The position numbers and the translations under genes are program-made. Below are positions 1-8,764 of a DNA stretch of 33,230 nt, piece after piece; position 1 is the stretch's first letter, and every line of letters begins with the position of its first letter. Origin of the DNA: Flavobacteriaceae bacterium. Lineage in GTDB: Bacteria; Bacteroidota; Bacteroidia; Flavobacteriales; Flavobacteriaceae. Location: NCBI GenBank assembly GCA_018608625.1, contig JABAZC010000038.1:1-33230 (forward strand), read 5' to 3'. The notes beneath the pieces are model-generated. The model was not told the DNA's origin. It ran no database searches and saw nothing but the letters and a program-made list of their open reading frames with translations.

Positions 1-50
1 GGCCTCCACGTCCCAAACGTGGCGCGATAACCGGGCTACGCTACACCCCG
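1..50 (-). tRNA. tRNA-Pro(TGG), partial at window edge
   Basis: The 5' 50 nt of a tRNA-Pro on the minus strand; its T-arm and 3' acceptor half lie before the window. The visible bases are identical to the corresponding part of the complete tRNA-Pro at 159-233. The anticodon stem CCACG/CGTGG encloses a TTTGGGA loop, giving anticodon TGG. It lies downstream of the complete copy in the same orientation and is probably co-transcribed with it. Confidence 0.9.
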
Positions 51-158
51 AATTGGTTATCATATTTGGTCTAAAATAAATTAAGAACCAAGAATAAGTA
101 AATTACATAGATTACACTAAATTTAAAAAGTGAATTCGGATAAACGAAGAAACTTTAG

Positions 159-233
159 TCGGGGTGGCAGGATTCGAACCTGCGGCCTCCACGTCCCAAA
201 CGTGGCGCGATAACCGGGCTACGCTACACCCCG
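159..233 (-). tRNA. tRNA-Pro(TGG)
   Basis: Complete 75-nt tRNA on the minus strand. The acceptor stem CGGGGTG pairs with CACCCCG over 7 bp, followed by discriminator A (base 159). The anticodon loop TTTGGGA carries TGG, and the T-loop GTTCGAATC is standard. The 3' CCA is not encoded, so it must be added after transcription. It lies 29 bp downstream of tRNA-Ser and 108 bp upstream of a second tRNA-Pro, in a small minus-strand tRNA cluster. Confidence 0.96.
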
Positions 234-262
234 AATAGTTATCAGTTGTAATTTATGTCCTG

Positions 263-346
263 CGGAGAGACAGGGACTCGAACCCTGGCGACAGTTACCC
301 GTCGACAGATTAGCAATCTGCTCCATTACCACTCTGGCACCTCTCC
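263..346 (-). tRNA. tRNA-Ser(GCT)
   Basis: An 84-nt class II tRNA on the minus strand. The anticodon loop TTGCTAA gives GCT, which reads AGC/AGU serine codons. A long variable arm (CGAC/GTCG stem), characteristic of tRNA-Ser, follows the anticodon stem, and the T-loop GTTCGAGTC is intact. The acceptor stem begins GGAGAGG and ends TCTCTCC with discriminator G; CCA is not encoded. It is the first gene of the tRNA cluster and has a promoter match about 35 bp upstream. Confidence 0.95.
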
Positions 347-380
347 TATAAAATGAACTTATGCAATAAAATTGCGGTTG

Positions 381-411
381 CAAATGTAACTTTTCATTAT
401 TAAGAACGCAA
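381..411 (-). promoter_or_regulatory. promoter of the tRNA-Ser/tRNA-Pro cluster
   Basis: On the minus strand, TTG (409-411), a 20-bp spacer and TACATTTG (381-388) match the Bacteroidota -33/-7 promoter pattern (TTTG and TAnnTTTG). The -7 element is an exact match. Transcription would begin a few bases downstream, leaving a short leader before tRNA-Ser at 346. This is the clearest two-part promoter in the window. Confidence 0.6.
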
Positions 412-444
412 GCTATTTTTTTACTTTTTTATAGGAATTTTCGC

Positions 445-2493
445 TTATTCAGGATATTCAATACGTAAGTGATACATATTGGCTAACTTATGCTTTAAAA
501 CCTTTTTAATCGATTGAATTTCTTTTAGAGTGATTGTAGCGTTTAAAAACTGTTCTGTATCCATTTGCTTAGAAACAATGGCATCTACAAAGTTATTTAT
601 TTTGGTTGAGTTCGGATCTTTTAAACTTTTAGAAGCGGCCTCCACACTGTCACACATCATTAGAATTGCTGTCTCCTTGTTGAATGGCTTTGGACCTCCG
701 TAAGAAAAGTCCGATGTCTCAAATGCTAGATTACTTTCTACTTGCTTATTGTAAAAATAATAGACCATACTACTACCGTGATGGGTACGAATAAAATCAA
801 TTACACGGTCAGGAAGGTTATTCTTTTTGGCCAACTCAATCCCATCTATAACGTGATTGATAATGATTTTCGCACTTTCTTTTGGCGATAATTCATCGTG
901 TGGGTTAATTCCCGTCGATTGATTTTCTGTAAAATAAGTTGGGTTCAACATTTTGCCAATATCATGATACAAAGCCCCTACCCTAACTAGCATGGCATTC
1001 GCTCCAATTTCATTGGCAGCAGCTTCGGCCAGGTTAGCAACATTTAAAGAGTGGTGAAAGGTCCCTGGTGCTTTTTCAGATAATTCTTTTAATAGCTTAG
1101 AATTTGTGTCAGAAAGCTCCAATAGAGAAACGTCTGATACAAGACCAAATAATTTTTCATACACATAAATCAGAGGCTGAACAAATAAGGTCGCTAATCC
1201 ACACAGAATAAATAATAAAAAGGTTTCCCATTGTAAATTATCAATACTGCCTTCGTGTATCACATAAAATGCAAAATAAGAAACGATATAAATGAGTGTT
1301 ATTTGACCTACCGAAATAAATAAGTTGGCCCGTTTATACAGCTCAGACACAGTAAGAATAGTTACAATCCCTGCAATAGTTTGCAAAAACATGTATTCAT
1401 AATTATTAGCCACCACAAAACCCAATAGTAAAACAGTAATTACATGAGTAAACAACCCTAAACGTGCATCAAAGAATGCTTTTAAAATTAATGGTAAAAT
1501 ACAAAGGGGGACAACATATATATATGAGGAATTATAATTAACCACTAGAGTAGTCAATAATACCATAATGACAATATTAAAAAATATAAAAGTGACCTTA
1601 GTATTGTTAGAAAAAACCTCAAACCTATATTTTTTCATAAACAACAATAGCATCAGTAACGCCAAAGACACTAGGACGGTATAAGCCGACAGAATCCAAT
1701 AATAATTTGAATCCGTTAAAACTTGTGACTCATATTCAGACTCCAAGGATTTGAGGACATCATACTTATCGCCTTGCACGACTTCGCCTTTGGAAATGAT
1801 AAGCGTTTGCTTATCAACACGCCCCCTTACAAGTTTAATTTGACTCAGTCGCTCGTCAAGCGACGCCTGTGTTAGCATTTTGTTTAAACTAGCATTTGGC
1901 TTTACTACATCAAAAAAAAGTGCTAAGAAACGTTGACGATGTGCCTCAAGGCCTAAAGAATTAACCGAGGACTCTACAAAAGTCCTTAAATTTGTTTGAG
2001 GGAAAAAACTCAGAAAAGGCTTAAATCCACTTTGGGTATTATTTATTAAAATAGATATTTGTTGATTTAATTTATAATCATAAGAAGCCTCTAAAACCCC
2101 ACTTTGATAAATTTGTTCAAGAATAGTTGAACCTTTTTTATATAATTCTGCTTTAATCTGGTCATCCGAAAGCTCATAAAACAAGCGATCAAAGGCCAAT
2201 GTGTAATCATTTTTAATCAACGTGAAAGCAACAGTATCAACATCAAAAAAAACGGGCGATTGGGTAGAGATTTGCTCACTTTCAGAAGTTATTTCTTCAG
2301 CAGATTTTTTGATCGCAAAATCAAAAGGGGCGTATAAGTTTTCCGATTGCCAAGGCTTTCCTTTTTCGAAACTATACCTAAATGTTCCACTTTTTGGAAA
2401 TAGATATACAATTAAAAAAGTAGTTAATATAAACAGAAACACCTTGTAAATTAAGGAGTGGTTTTTATGAAATAAGTTTATTAAATCTTTCAT
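445..2493 (-). CDS. pgpH: PgpH/YqfF-type 7TM-HD phosphodiesterase (cyclic-di-AMP hydrolase family)
   Basis: An inner-membrane HD-family phosphodiesterase. The family (Listeria PgpH, Bacillus YqfF) hydrolyses the second messenger c-di-AMP. An N-terminal membrane helix (about residues 17-35) leads to a large extracytoplasmic region to about residue 260, then a run of hydrophobic helices to about 450, then a cytoplasmic HD domain. Metal and catalytic residues are visible: FHHSL (about 477), YHDIGK (about 509), INHVIDG, THHGS (about 570) and MCDSVEAA (about 615). Length (682 aa) is typical of the flavobacterial form. Start: an ATG at 2493 is preceded directly by an in-frame TTG at 2496; I chose ATG. 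A TACTTTTG match to the -7 element lies at 2578-2585 on this strand. The gene is divergent from the thiolase. Confidence 0.9.
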   Translation of the reverse strand: MKDLINLFHKNHSLIYKVFLFILTTFLIVYLFPKSGTFRYSFEKGKPWQSENLYAPFDFAIKKSAEEITSESEQISTQSPVFFDVDTVAFTLIKNDYTLAFDRLFYELSDDQIKAELYKKGSTILEQIYQSGVLEASYDYKLNQQISILINNTQSGFKPFLSFFPQTNLRTFVESSVNSLGLEAHRQRFLALFFDVVKPNASLNKMLTQASLDERLSQIKLVRGRVDKQTLIISKGEVVQGDKYDVLKSLESEYESQVLTDSNYYWILSAYTVLVSLALLMLLLFMKKYRFEVFSNNTKVTFIFFNIVIMVLLTTLVVNYNSSYIYVVPLCILPLILKAFFDARLGLFTHVITVLLLGFVVANNYEYMFLQTIAGIVTILTVSELYKRANLFISVGQITLIYIVSYFAFYVIHEGSIDNLQWETFLLFILCGLATLFVQPLIYVYEKLFGLVSDVSLLELSDTNSKLLKELSEKAPGTFHHSLNVANLAEAAANEIGANAMLVRVGALYHDIGKMLNPTYFTENQSTGINPHDELSPKESAKIIINHVIDGIELAKKNNLPDRVIDFIRTHHGSSMVYYFYNKQVESNLAFETSDFSYGGPKPFNKETAILMMCDSVEAASKSLKDPNSTKINNFVDAIVSKQMDTEQFLNATITLKEIQSIKKVLKHKLANMYHLRIEYPE

Positions 2494-2577
2494 CAAGTTA
2501 TACAGATATTCAAAACAAATAGACTTCCACTAATGAAGTCCCTAAATAATTGTAATATTATGTTGGTATTAATTACT

Positions 2578-2585
2578 CAAAAGTA
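2578..2585 (-). promoter_or_regulatory. possible -7 element for pgpH
   Basis: TACTTTTG on the minus strand is an exact match to TAnnTTTG, 85 bp upstream of the pgpH ATG. No clear -33 TTG is present at the expected distance, so this is only a weak promoter candidate in AT-rich sequence. Confidence 0.3.
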
Positions 2586-2684
2586 ATAAAAAGAAGGACA
2601 TTTTCTCTCTATATTAAGATATTACTACTTTATATATCCTAAATTTTCGTTATTTTCGCATGGAACACAGCTAAATAAACAACT

Positions 2685-3866
2685 ATGAGTAAAGACGTTG
2701 TAATCGTATCTGCAGCCAGAACTCCGATAGGTAGCTTTTTAGGAGTCCTTTCTTCTATTTCTGCTCCTAAATTAGGCGCAATTGCAATCAAAGGTGCCCT
2801 TGACAAAATTGGCCTGAGGCCAGAGCTCATAGATGAAGTTTTGATGGGTAACGTTGTTCAGTCCGGCGCTGGACAAGCGCCTGCCAGACAAGCTGCGATT
2901 TACGCAGGCATTCCAGATTCTGTTCCGTGTACAACCATTAATAAGGTATGTGCCTCAGGAATGAAAACGATTATGCAAGCAACACAATCCATTGCCCTAG
3001 GCGATGCGGATATTATTGTAGCTGGCGGAATGGAAAATATGAGTTTAATACCTCACTATTACAATGCGCGTACGGCTCAAAAATTTGGAGCAATTTCATT
3101 GGAAGATGGGATGCAAAAAGATGGATTAGTGGATGCATACACCAATCAACCTATGGGTGTTTTTGCAGATGCTTGTGCAGAAAAACATAATTTCACTAGA
3201 GAGGCACAAGATGCCTTTGCCATACAATCATATAAACGCTCTACGGAAGCATGGGCGGCTGGGAAATTCGATTCTGAAATAGTCCCTGTAGAAGTAATGC
3301 AGCGACGCGGAGAACCAATAATTATTGATACCGATGAAGAATTTACTAACGTCCGTTTAGAAAAAATCCCGAGTCTGCGTCCTGCTTTCACAAAAGAGGG
3401 AACGGTGACTGCCGCTAACGCCTCTACAATCAATGATGGTGCAGCTGCACTCGTATTAATGAGTAAGGACAAAGCAGAGGAGTTGGGGCTAAAACCCTTA
3501 GCTACTATAAAAGGATATGCTGATGCAGCTATGGAACCTGAATTGTTTACTGTAGCTCCTTCAATAGCATTACCAAAAGCACTTAAAAAAGCAAATATAA
3601 ACATCACCGACGTGGACTTCTTTGAGTTCAACGAAGCCTTTTCAGTTGTTGGACTTGCAAATACTCAATTACTAAATCTCGATGATTCTAACGTCAACGT
3701 AAACGGAGGCGCAGTCTCTTTAGGGCATCCACTAGGCTGTTCAGGAGCTAGAATTACTGTGACTTTACTAAGTGTCTTAGAACAAAACAATGGGAAAATA
3801 GGCGCGGCAGCTATTTGCAATGGCGGCGGCGGTGCTTCGGCATTAATCCTGGAACGAAATATATAA
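2685..3866 (+). CDS. acetyl-CoA C-acetyltransferase (thiolase)
   Basis: A biosynthetic/degradative thiolase (EC 2.3.1.9 family) that condenses two acetyl-CoA to acetoacetyl-CoA or runs in reverse in the cytoplasm. The 393-aa length is typical of the family. The nucleophilic cysteine is C89 in NKVCASGM, the base is H348 in GHPLGCSG and the second cysteine is C378 in CNGGGGAS; NEAF is also present. These numbers coincide with the well-studied Zoogloea thiolase. The ATG at 2685 gives the standard N-terminus. It is followed after 3 bp by the SH3-NlpC/P60 gene, so the two are probably co-transcribed. A 3-hydroxybutyryl-CoA dehydrogenase at 19334 could act in the same C4-CoA pathway. The exact acyl-chain preference cannot be told from sequence. 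Confidence 0.94.
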   Translation: MSKDVVIVSAARTPIGSFLGVLSSISAPKLGAIAIKGALDKIGLRPELIDEVLMGNVVQSGAGQAPARQAAIYAGIPDSVPCTTINKVCASGMKTIMQATQSIALGDADIIVAGGMENMSLIPHYYNARTAQKFGAISLEDGMQKDGLVDAYTNQPMGVFADACAEKHNFTREAQDAFAIQSYKRSTEAWAAGKFDSEIVPVEVMQRRGEPIIIDTDEEFTNVRLEKIPSLRPAFTKEGTVTAANASTINDGAAALVLMSKDKAEELGLKPLATIKGYADAAMEPELFTVAPSIALPKALKKANINITDVDFFEFNEAFSVVGLANTQLLNLDDSNVNVNGGAVSLGHPLGCSGARITVTLLSVLEQNNGKIGAAAICNGGGGASALILERNI

Positions 3867-3869
3867 GGA

Positions 3870-4622
3870 ATGCAGTACGGCCTTTGCTACTTAAGCGTTG
3901 TCGCTTTAAGACTTGAAGCCTCAGATACTAGTGAACTAGTATCTCAAGTGCTGTATGGCGACTTTTTTAAGGTTTTGGAACAACGCAAGTGTTGGAGTCG
4001 AATTCGGCTTGCCTATGATAAATATGAAGGCTGGGTTGACAATAAACAATTTAAATTTATAGAAGAATCCGACTATAATACACTTCAAAAAGAAACGCCG
4101 TTATTGACTACTGATTTAGTAGATTTTATCACAGACCAAAACCAACAATTGCATCCCATACTACTAGGATCTTGTCTGAATGGACTACCCTATTTAAAAC
4201 ACCACTTTGAAGGGGCTAAAGCAGAAGGAAGTTTAAATAAATCTAATATTGTTGACACCGCTTTACTTTACCTAAATACACCTTATTTGTGGGGAGGAAA
4301 GACTCCCTTTGGAATTGACTGTTCAGGATTTACGCAAATGGTTTATAAGCTAAACGGATTTAACATCCTCAGAGATGCTTCACAGCAAGCCTCTCAAGGA
4401 GAAGCACTTAGTTTTATTGAAGAAAGCTCGCCCGGAGATTTAGCATTTTTTGATAATAATGAAGGTGAGATTACCCATGTTGGAATTATAATGGAAGACC
4501 ACCGAATAATTCATGCACATGGAAAGGTTAGAATAGACCTACTAGACCACAGTGGAATTTATAATTTAGATACCAAAATACATTCACATAAACTACGAGT
4601 GATTAAAAAAATAGTCTCATAA
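3870..4622 (+). CDS. SH3 domain-NlpC/P60 (C40) cysteine peptidase
   Basis: A 250-aa peptidase that probably cleaves peptidoglycan stem peptides (the NlpC/P60 family hydrolyses the D-Glu to diamino-acid bond). A bacterial SH3-like domain starts almost at residue 1 (to about 60). A linker and possible second SH3-like part follow, then the catalytic domain from about 125. The catalytic triad is C151 in DCSGF, H203 in THVGI, and a third histidine, H215 or H217, in IIHAHG. There is no signal peptide or lipobox, so the enzyme looks cytoplasmic and better suited to muropeptide recycling (as in YkfC-like enzymes) than to wall remodelling. The ATG lies 3 bp after the thiolase stop; no earlier start is needed because the SH3 fold is complete. 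A strong terminator follows. Confidence 0.85.
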   Translation: MQYGLCYLSVVALRLEASDTSELVSQVLYGDFFKVLEQRKCWSRIRLAYDKYEGWVDNKQFKFIEESDYNTLQKETPLLTTDLVDFITDQNQQLHPILLGSCLNGLPYLKHHFEGAKAEGSLNKSNIVDTALLYLNTPYLWGGKTPFGIDCSGFTQMVYKLNGFNILRDASQQASQGEALSFIEESSPGDLAFFDNNEGEITHVGIIMEDHRIIHAHGKVRIDLLDHSGIYNLDTKIHSHKLRVIKKIVS

Positions 4623-4627
4623 AAAAA

Positions 4628-4650
4628 AGCCATTCAAAGTTTGAATGGCT
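4628..4650. terminator. bidirectional terminator between the NlpC/P60 and TPR genes
   Basis: AGCCATTCAAA and TTTGAATGGCT form a perfect inverted repeat, flanked by A8 on the left and T8 on the right. It therefore has the hairpin plus U-tract form in both directions. It begins just after the NlpC/P60 stop (4622) and ends before the TPR gene stop (4676), so it can end both convergent transcripts. Confidence 0.9.
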
Positions 4651-4675
4651 TTTTTTTATGTATAATTATTATTTT

Positions 4676-5947
4676 CTATTTACCAGAATCTAAAGAATCT
4701 GCTATCGCTTTATATTCCTTATATTTTTCAGTATTACCTACTTGACTATAAATATTAGATAATGTTTTGGCAGCTTGATAGTTGTCTGGTTCTACAGAAA
4801 TTGCACTTTCTAAATAAGGAATTGCCTCCAAGAACATCTGGTTACGTTTTTCACTCAACTTATCATACTTAAGGTTTTCAGCTCTAGTAGTTCCTAAGCT
4901 ATTCATCTGGTCAAGGATAGATTGTTCTTGGCCTAATATTAAAGCTGCTAAATTTATATAAGCCGATGTAAAATCTGACTTAAGTTCAATTGCTTTTAAA
5001 TAATATTTTTTAGAATTCTCGAAATCATTAGAATCTGCAGAAATAATTCCTAAGTTAAGTTGCAAATCAGGGTTTGTTGGGTCTTTTAGAACAGCTAGCT
5101 CCAATAATTCTTTAAATTTCAGAATCTCTCCCATTAGATAATATAGATTAGCTTCTTCAAGTATTAGCATCACACTTTCTGGATCATCTGCTCTAGCTAT
5201 AGCAAAAGCTTCAAGAGCTTTGACATTATCTCCTCGTTCCTTATAAATTAATGCTATGTTTTTAATAATTTCAGGAAATTTAGATTTTGTAAATTCTTCT
5301 ACTGGATTTGCATGGGTACCTGCTTTAATTGAAATATTCATCAATGTCTCACTAGTAAAAGACTCTTTTTCCTGAGTATCTAAATTAGTAGCAAACATTT
5401 TTTTCTCTATACCTGTAAATTTAATTACTCTTAACTTTTCATACAAAGCTAGAGATCGGTCAAATTGTTTTGCATTAACAGACATAGATGCTGCATAATA
5501 CAAATTTATGGTATCTGAGGGAGATAAATTATAAGCGGTTTCCATGTATTTTGAGGAAGATTCGTAATCATCTTTTTTGTAAAGTGATAATCCCGTATTG
5601 TATAGATAATTACCTAATAATTGCTTTTGGAATTTAACTGATTCAGCATCCGACGAAGCAGAAACATATTGCAAAGCTTCAATCGATTTTTTAATATCGC
5701 TATAATCTGCGTCAACAGATTGACCATCTCCAGACTTAGAGTAATACACACTTCTACTTAAATAATACTTACTTTTGTATTTCGCTTCCATGGAGCCTAA
5801 TAAAGCCTCTGCAGCATCAAGAGCAATCCCAGCTTTATCATAGTTTCCTTTTGCTAATTCTTTCTTAGCCGTTCTTAATTCTTTCTTTTGTGCAACTGCG
5901 GAGAAACCTATGGTTAATGCTAGCGCAAGTACTATATACTTTTTCAT
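4676..5947 (-). CDS. secreted tetratricopeptide repeat protein
   Basis: A 423-aa protein with a clear signal peptide (residues 1-19, ending AVAQ) and no lipobox, so it is probably periplasmic. The rest is helical repeats. TPR-like units are recognisable around residues 27-60, 110-175 and 235-420, for example NPDLQLNLGIISADSNDFE and the following SAYINLAALIL. The function is unknown beyond protein-protein binding. It starts 20 bp after the gyrA stop on the same strand and is probably in its transcript, an arrangement I recognise from other flavobacterial genomes. The hairpin at 4628-4650 ends the transcript. Confidence 0.85.
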   Translation of the reverse strand: MKKYIVLALALTIGFSAVAQKKELRTAKKELAKGNYDKAGIALDAAEALLGSMEAKYKSKYYLSRSVYYSKSGDGQSVDADYSDIKKSIEALQYVSASSDAESVKFQKQLLGNYLYNTGLSLYKKDDYESSSKYMETAYNLSPSDTINLYYAASMSVNAKQFDRSLALYEKLRVIKFTGIEKKMFATNLDTQEKESFTSETLMNISIKAGTHANPVEEFTKSKFPEIIKNIALIYKERGDNVKALEAFAIARADDPESVMLILEEANLYYLMGEILKFKELLELAVLKDPTNPDLQLNLGIISADSNDFENSKKYYLKAIELKSDFTSAYINLAALILGQEQSILDQMNSLGTTRAENLKYDKLSEKRNQMFLEAIPYLESAISVEPDNYQAAKTLSNIYSQVGNTEKYKEYKAIADSLDSGK

Positions 5948-5967
5948 CTTAATTAAATTTTTTTTTA

Positions 5968-8511
5968 TTATTCCTCTTCTTGTGTTTCTAAAGCTGATTC
6001 ATCAGTTTGAGAGGTATTTATTTGAGTAGCTCCCTCTTCTGTTTGCTCTTCAGTACTATCCACTTCTTCCTCATCTTCACGCATCACTTTAGCAACTGCA
6101 GCAATTGAATCATTTCCTTTAAGATTAATTAAACGAACCCCTTGTGTAGCACGACCCATGACTCTTAAATTTTCAACAGCCAATCGGATAGCTACTCCTG
6201 ACTTATTGATGATCATTAAGTCATCTTCATCCGTTACATTTTTGATTGACACCAGATTTCCAGTTTTATCAGTAATTGAAATGGTTTTAACTCCTTTACC
6301 TCCTCTATTTGTGATTCGGTAATCTTCTAAGCTAGAGCGTTTTCCATAACCATTTTCAGAAACAACCAAAATATTACTCTCCATATCATTAACAGCAATC
6401 ATGCCAATAACCTCATCCGTATCGTGCGCTAAAGTAATTCCTCTAACTCCAGAAGCACCACGGCCCATCGGTCGGGTTTTTGCCTCTTCGAATCGAATTG
6501 CTTTACCAGACTTTAAGGCTAACATCACTTGACTTTCTCCAGTTGTTAATTTAGCTTCTAACAACTCATCATCATCTTTAATAGTAATGGCGTTAATTCC
6601 ATTAGTTCGAGGACGAGAATACTGCTCTAAAGAGGTCTTTTTAACCTGACCTCTTTTGGTTGCCATGATCACGTAGTGAGAATTGATGTAATCTTCGTCT
6701 TTTAAATCTTGAGTACAAATAAAGGCTTTGACCTTATCGTCTTGCTCAATATTTATTAAGTTTTGAATGGCGCGTCCTTTGGAGGTTTTGCTTCCTTCTG
6801 GAATCTCATAAACACGCATCCAGAAACATTTTCCTTTTTGAGTGAAGAACAACATGTATTGGTGGTTAGTTCCTACAAACAAGTGCTCTAAGAAATCTTC
6901 GTTTCGAGTAGTTGATGCTTTCTGACCAACACCACCCCTATTTTGAGTTCTATATTCCGTTAATGACGTTCGTTTAATATATCCTGCATGAGAGATGGTA
7001 ATAACTACCTGCTCGTTAGGAATCATGTCTTCAATAGACAAGTCACCTCCAGCGTATTCAATCACAGAACGACGTTCATCTCCGTATTTATCTTTAACAA
7101 CGGCAAGCTCTTCTTTTATGATCAACATACGACGTTCTTTTTTGTCAAGGATATCTTTCAACTCATCAATTGTTTTCATGATATCATCATACTCACCACG
7201 TAACTTGTCTTGCTCTAAGCCTGTTAATTGTCTTAATCTCATTTCAACAATCGCCTTGGACTGAATCTCACTAAGCTTAAAACGTTCTATTAATTTTTCA
7301 CGAGCCTGATCAGCATTAGAACATCCTCTTATAATCGCTATAACTTCATCAATATTATCAGAAGCAATAATTAGACCTTCTAAAATATGAGCGCGTTCTT
7401 CGGCTTTCTTTAATTCGTATGTTGTACGACGTACTACAACTTCATGACGGTGCTCTACAAAGTGATGAATCATATCTTTAAGATTCAACATTTCTGGACG
7501 CCCATTGACCAATGCGATGTTATTAACACTAAAGGAAGACTGAAGTGCCGTGTATTTATAAAGTTTGTTTAATACAATATTTGGAATTGCGTCTTTTTTC
7601 AAAACATAAACAATACGCATTCCATTTCTATCCGATTCATCACGAATGGTAGAAATACCTTCCATTTTCTTATCGTTTACCAAGTCAGCAGTCTTTTTAA
7701 TCATGTCTGCTTTGTTGACCTGATATGGGATTTCAGTTACAATAATGCATTCACGACCATTGACATCTTCAATATTTGCCTTGGCACGAATAACCACACG
7801 ACCACGACCAGTCTTGAAAGCTTCTCTTACCCCGTCATAACCATAGATCGTTCCTCCAGTTGGAAAATCAGGTGCTTTCACGTGTGTAATTAATTCATCA
7901 ATCTCAATGTCTTTATTATCGATATAAGCAGTAATCCCGTCAACAACTTCAGAAAGGTTATGCGGCGGCATGTTAGTTGCCATTCCAACAGCTATTCCAG
8001 AAGCGCCATTCACTAGTAATCCAGGTATACGTGTTGGCAACACAGTTGGCTCTTGAAGGGTATCATCAAAATTTAATTTATGATCTACGGTATCTTTATC
8101 AATATCTGCTAGCATATCTTCAGATATCTTTCGCATTCTCGCTTCTGTATAACGCATGGCAGCCGGACTATCACCATCGATAGAACCAAAATTCCCTTGA
8201 CCATCTACTAACATATAACGCAAACTCCATTCCTGAGCCATACGAACCATTGCATCATAAACAGAGGTGTCTCCATGGGGGTGGTATTTACCTAACACTT
8301 CTCCAACAATCCTTGCCGATTTTTTATGAGCAGTGTTAGACCTAACTCCAAGTTCATGCATCCCAAACAAGACCCTACGGTGCACAGGCTTAAGACCATC
8401 TCTAACATCTGGAAGTGCTCGAGACACTATTACTGACATCGAATAATCGATGTAAGCAGACTTCATTTCATCCTCAATATTAATAGGAATTACCTTTTCT
8501 CCTTCTATCAT
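5968..8511 (-). CDS. gyrA: DNA gyrase subunit A
   Basis: The breakage-rejoining subunit of DNA gyrase, which acts with GyrB as A2B2 to introduce negative supercoils. The 847-aa length is normal. The winged-helix region holds the quinolone-contact segment [10 protein letters not shown] (residues 77-86), and the catalytic tyrosine is Y121 in AAMRYTEAR. The C-terminal six-bladed propeller follows from about residue 500. In place of the enterobacterial QRRGGKG box it has QNRGGVG, and a later blade has TNRGGKG. The protein ends in a strongly acidic tail ([14 protein letters not shown] and onward). At the E. coli Ser83 position it has Thr82; Asp87 is kept as Asp86. The ATG at 8511 gives the standard [10 protein letters not shown] start. 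The TPR gene follows by 20 bp. Confidence 0.98.
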   Translation of the reverse strand: MIEGEKVIPINIEDEMKSAYIDYSMSVIVSRALPDVRDGLKPVHRRVLFGMHELGVRSNTAHKKSARIVGEVLGKYHPHGDTSVYDAMVRMAQEWSLRYMLVDGQGNFGSIDGDSPAAMRYTEARMRKISEDMLADIDKDTVDHKLNFDDTLQEPTVLPTRIPGLLVNGASGIAVGMATNMPPHNLSEVVDGITAYIDNKDIEIDELITHVKAPDFPTGGTIYGYDGVREAFKTGRGRVVIRAKANIEDVNGRECIIVTEIPYQVNKADMIKKTADLVNDKKMEGISTIRDESDRNGMRIVYVLKKDAIPNIVLNKLYKYTALQSSFSVNNIALVNGRPEMLNLKDMIHHFVEHRHEVVVRRTTYELKKAEERAHILEGLIIASDNIDEVIAIIRGCSNADQAREKLIERFKLSEIQSKAIVEMRLRQLTGLEQDKLRGEYDDIMKTIDELKDILDKKERRMLIIKEELAVVKDKYGDERRSVIEYAGGDLSIEDMIPNEQVVITISHAGYIKRTSLTEYRTQNRGGVGQKASTTRNEDFLEHLFVGTNHQYMLFFTQKGKCFWMRVYEIPEGSKTSKGRAIQNLINIEQDDKVKAFICTQDLKDEDYINSHYVIMATKRGQVKKTSLEQYSRPRTNGINAITIKDDDELLEAKLTTGESQVMLALKSGKAIRFEEAKTRPMGRGASGVRGITLAHDTDEVIGMIAVNDMESNILVVSENGYGKRSSLEDYRITNRGGKGVKTISITDKTGNLVSIKNVTDEDDLMIINKSGVAIRLAVENLRVMGRATQGVRLINLKGNDSIAAVAKVMREDEEEVDSTEEQTEEGATQINTSQTDESALETQEEE

Positions 8512-8764
8512 TTTTAAGCTGTATTTTCGTTCGTAATATAACCAAGCTAATATACTACTTTTGAAGTTATTATTATACTAATTTATGTGGCTTTTTTGAC
8601 CCAATTTATCAACAATTTCAAGAGATAAATTCGTTAATAAATAGAGATGTAAAAATTTTGATTTTAATTAGTTTTTTGTATCATTTGTATAAATGAAAAA
8701 TAAATTGGGAATAGTTCTTGATATACTCCCAATGAATATGTAAATTTAACAAAGATTTTTTTTT
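8512..8764. other. divergent gyrA/clpC intergenic region
   Basis: 253 bp of AT-rich DNA between the starts of gyrA (-) and clpC (+); it must hold both promoters. I found no exact TAnnTTTG on either strand. The nearest is AAATTTTG on the plus strand (around 8652-8659). A T9 run directly precedes the clpC ATG. No ORF or RNA gene is seen. Confidence 0.5.

Noticed and set aside
2651-2658. TATTTTCG as a -7 promoter element of the thiolase
   Set aside because: One mismatch to TAnnTTTG at a usually conserved T and no TTG at the -33 distance; too weak to annotate.
3146-3631. 161-codon open frame antisense to the thiolase
   Set aside because: It lies wholly inside a well-supported thiolase gene, is low-complexity Ser/Ala-rich, and has no recognisable domain or start signal.
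6988-7264. Two short plus-strand frames inside gyrA
   Set aside because: They are shadows of the conserved gyrA coiled-coil region and have no promoter or family match.
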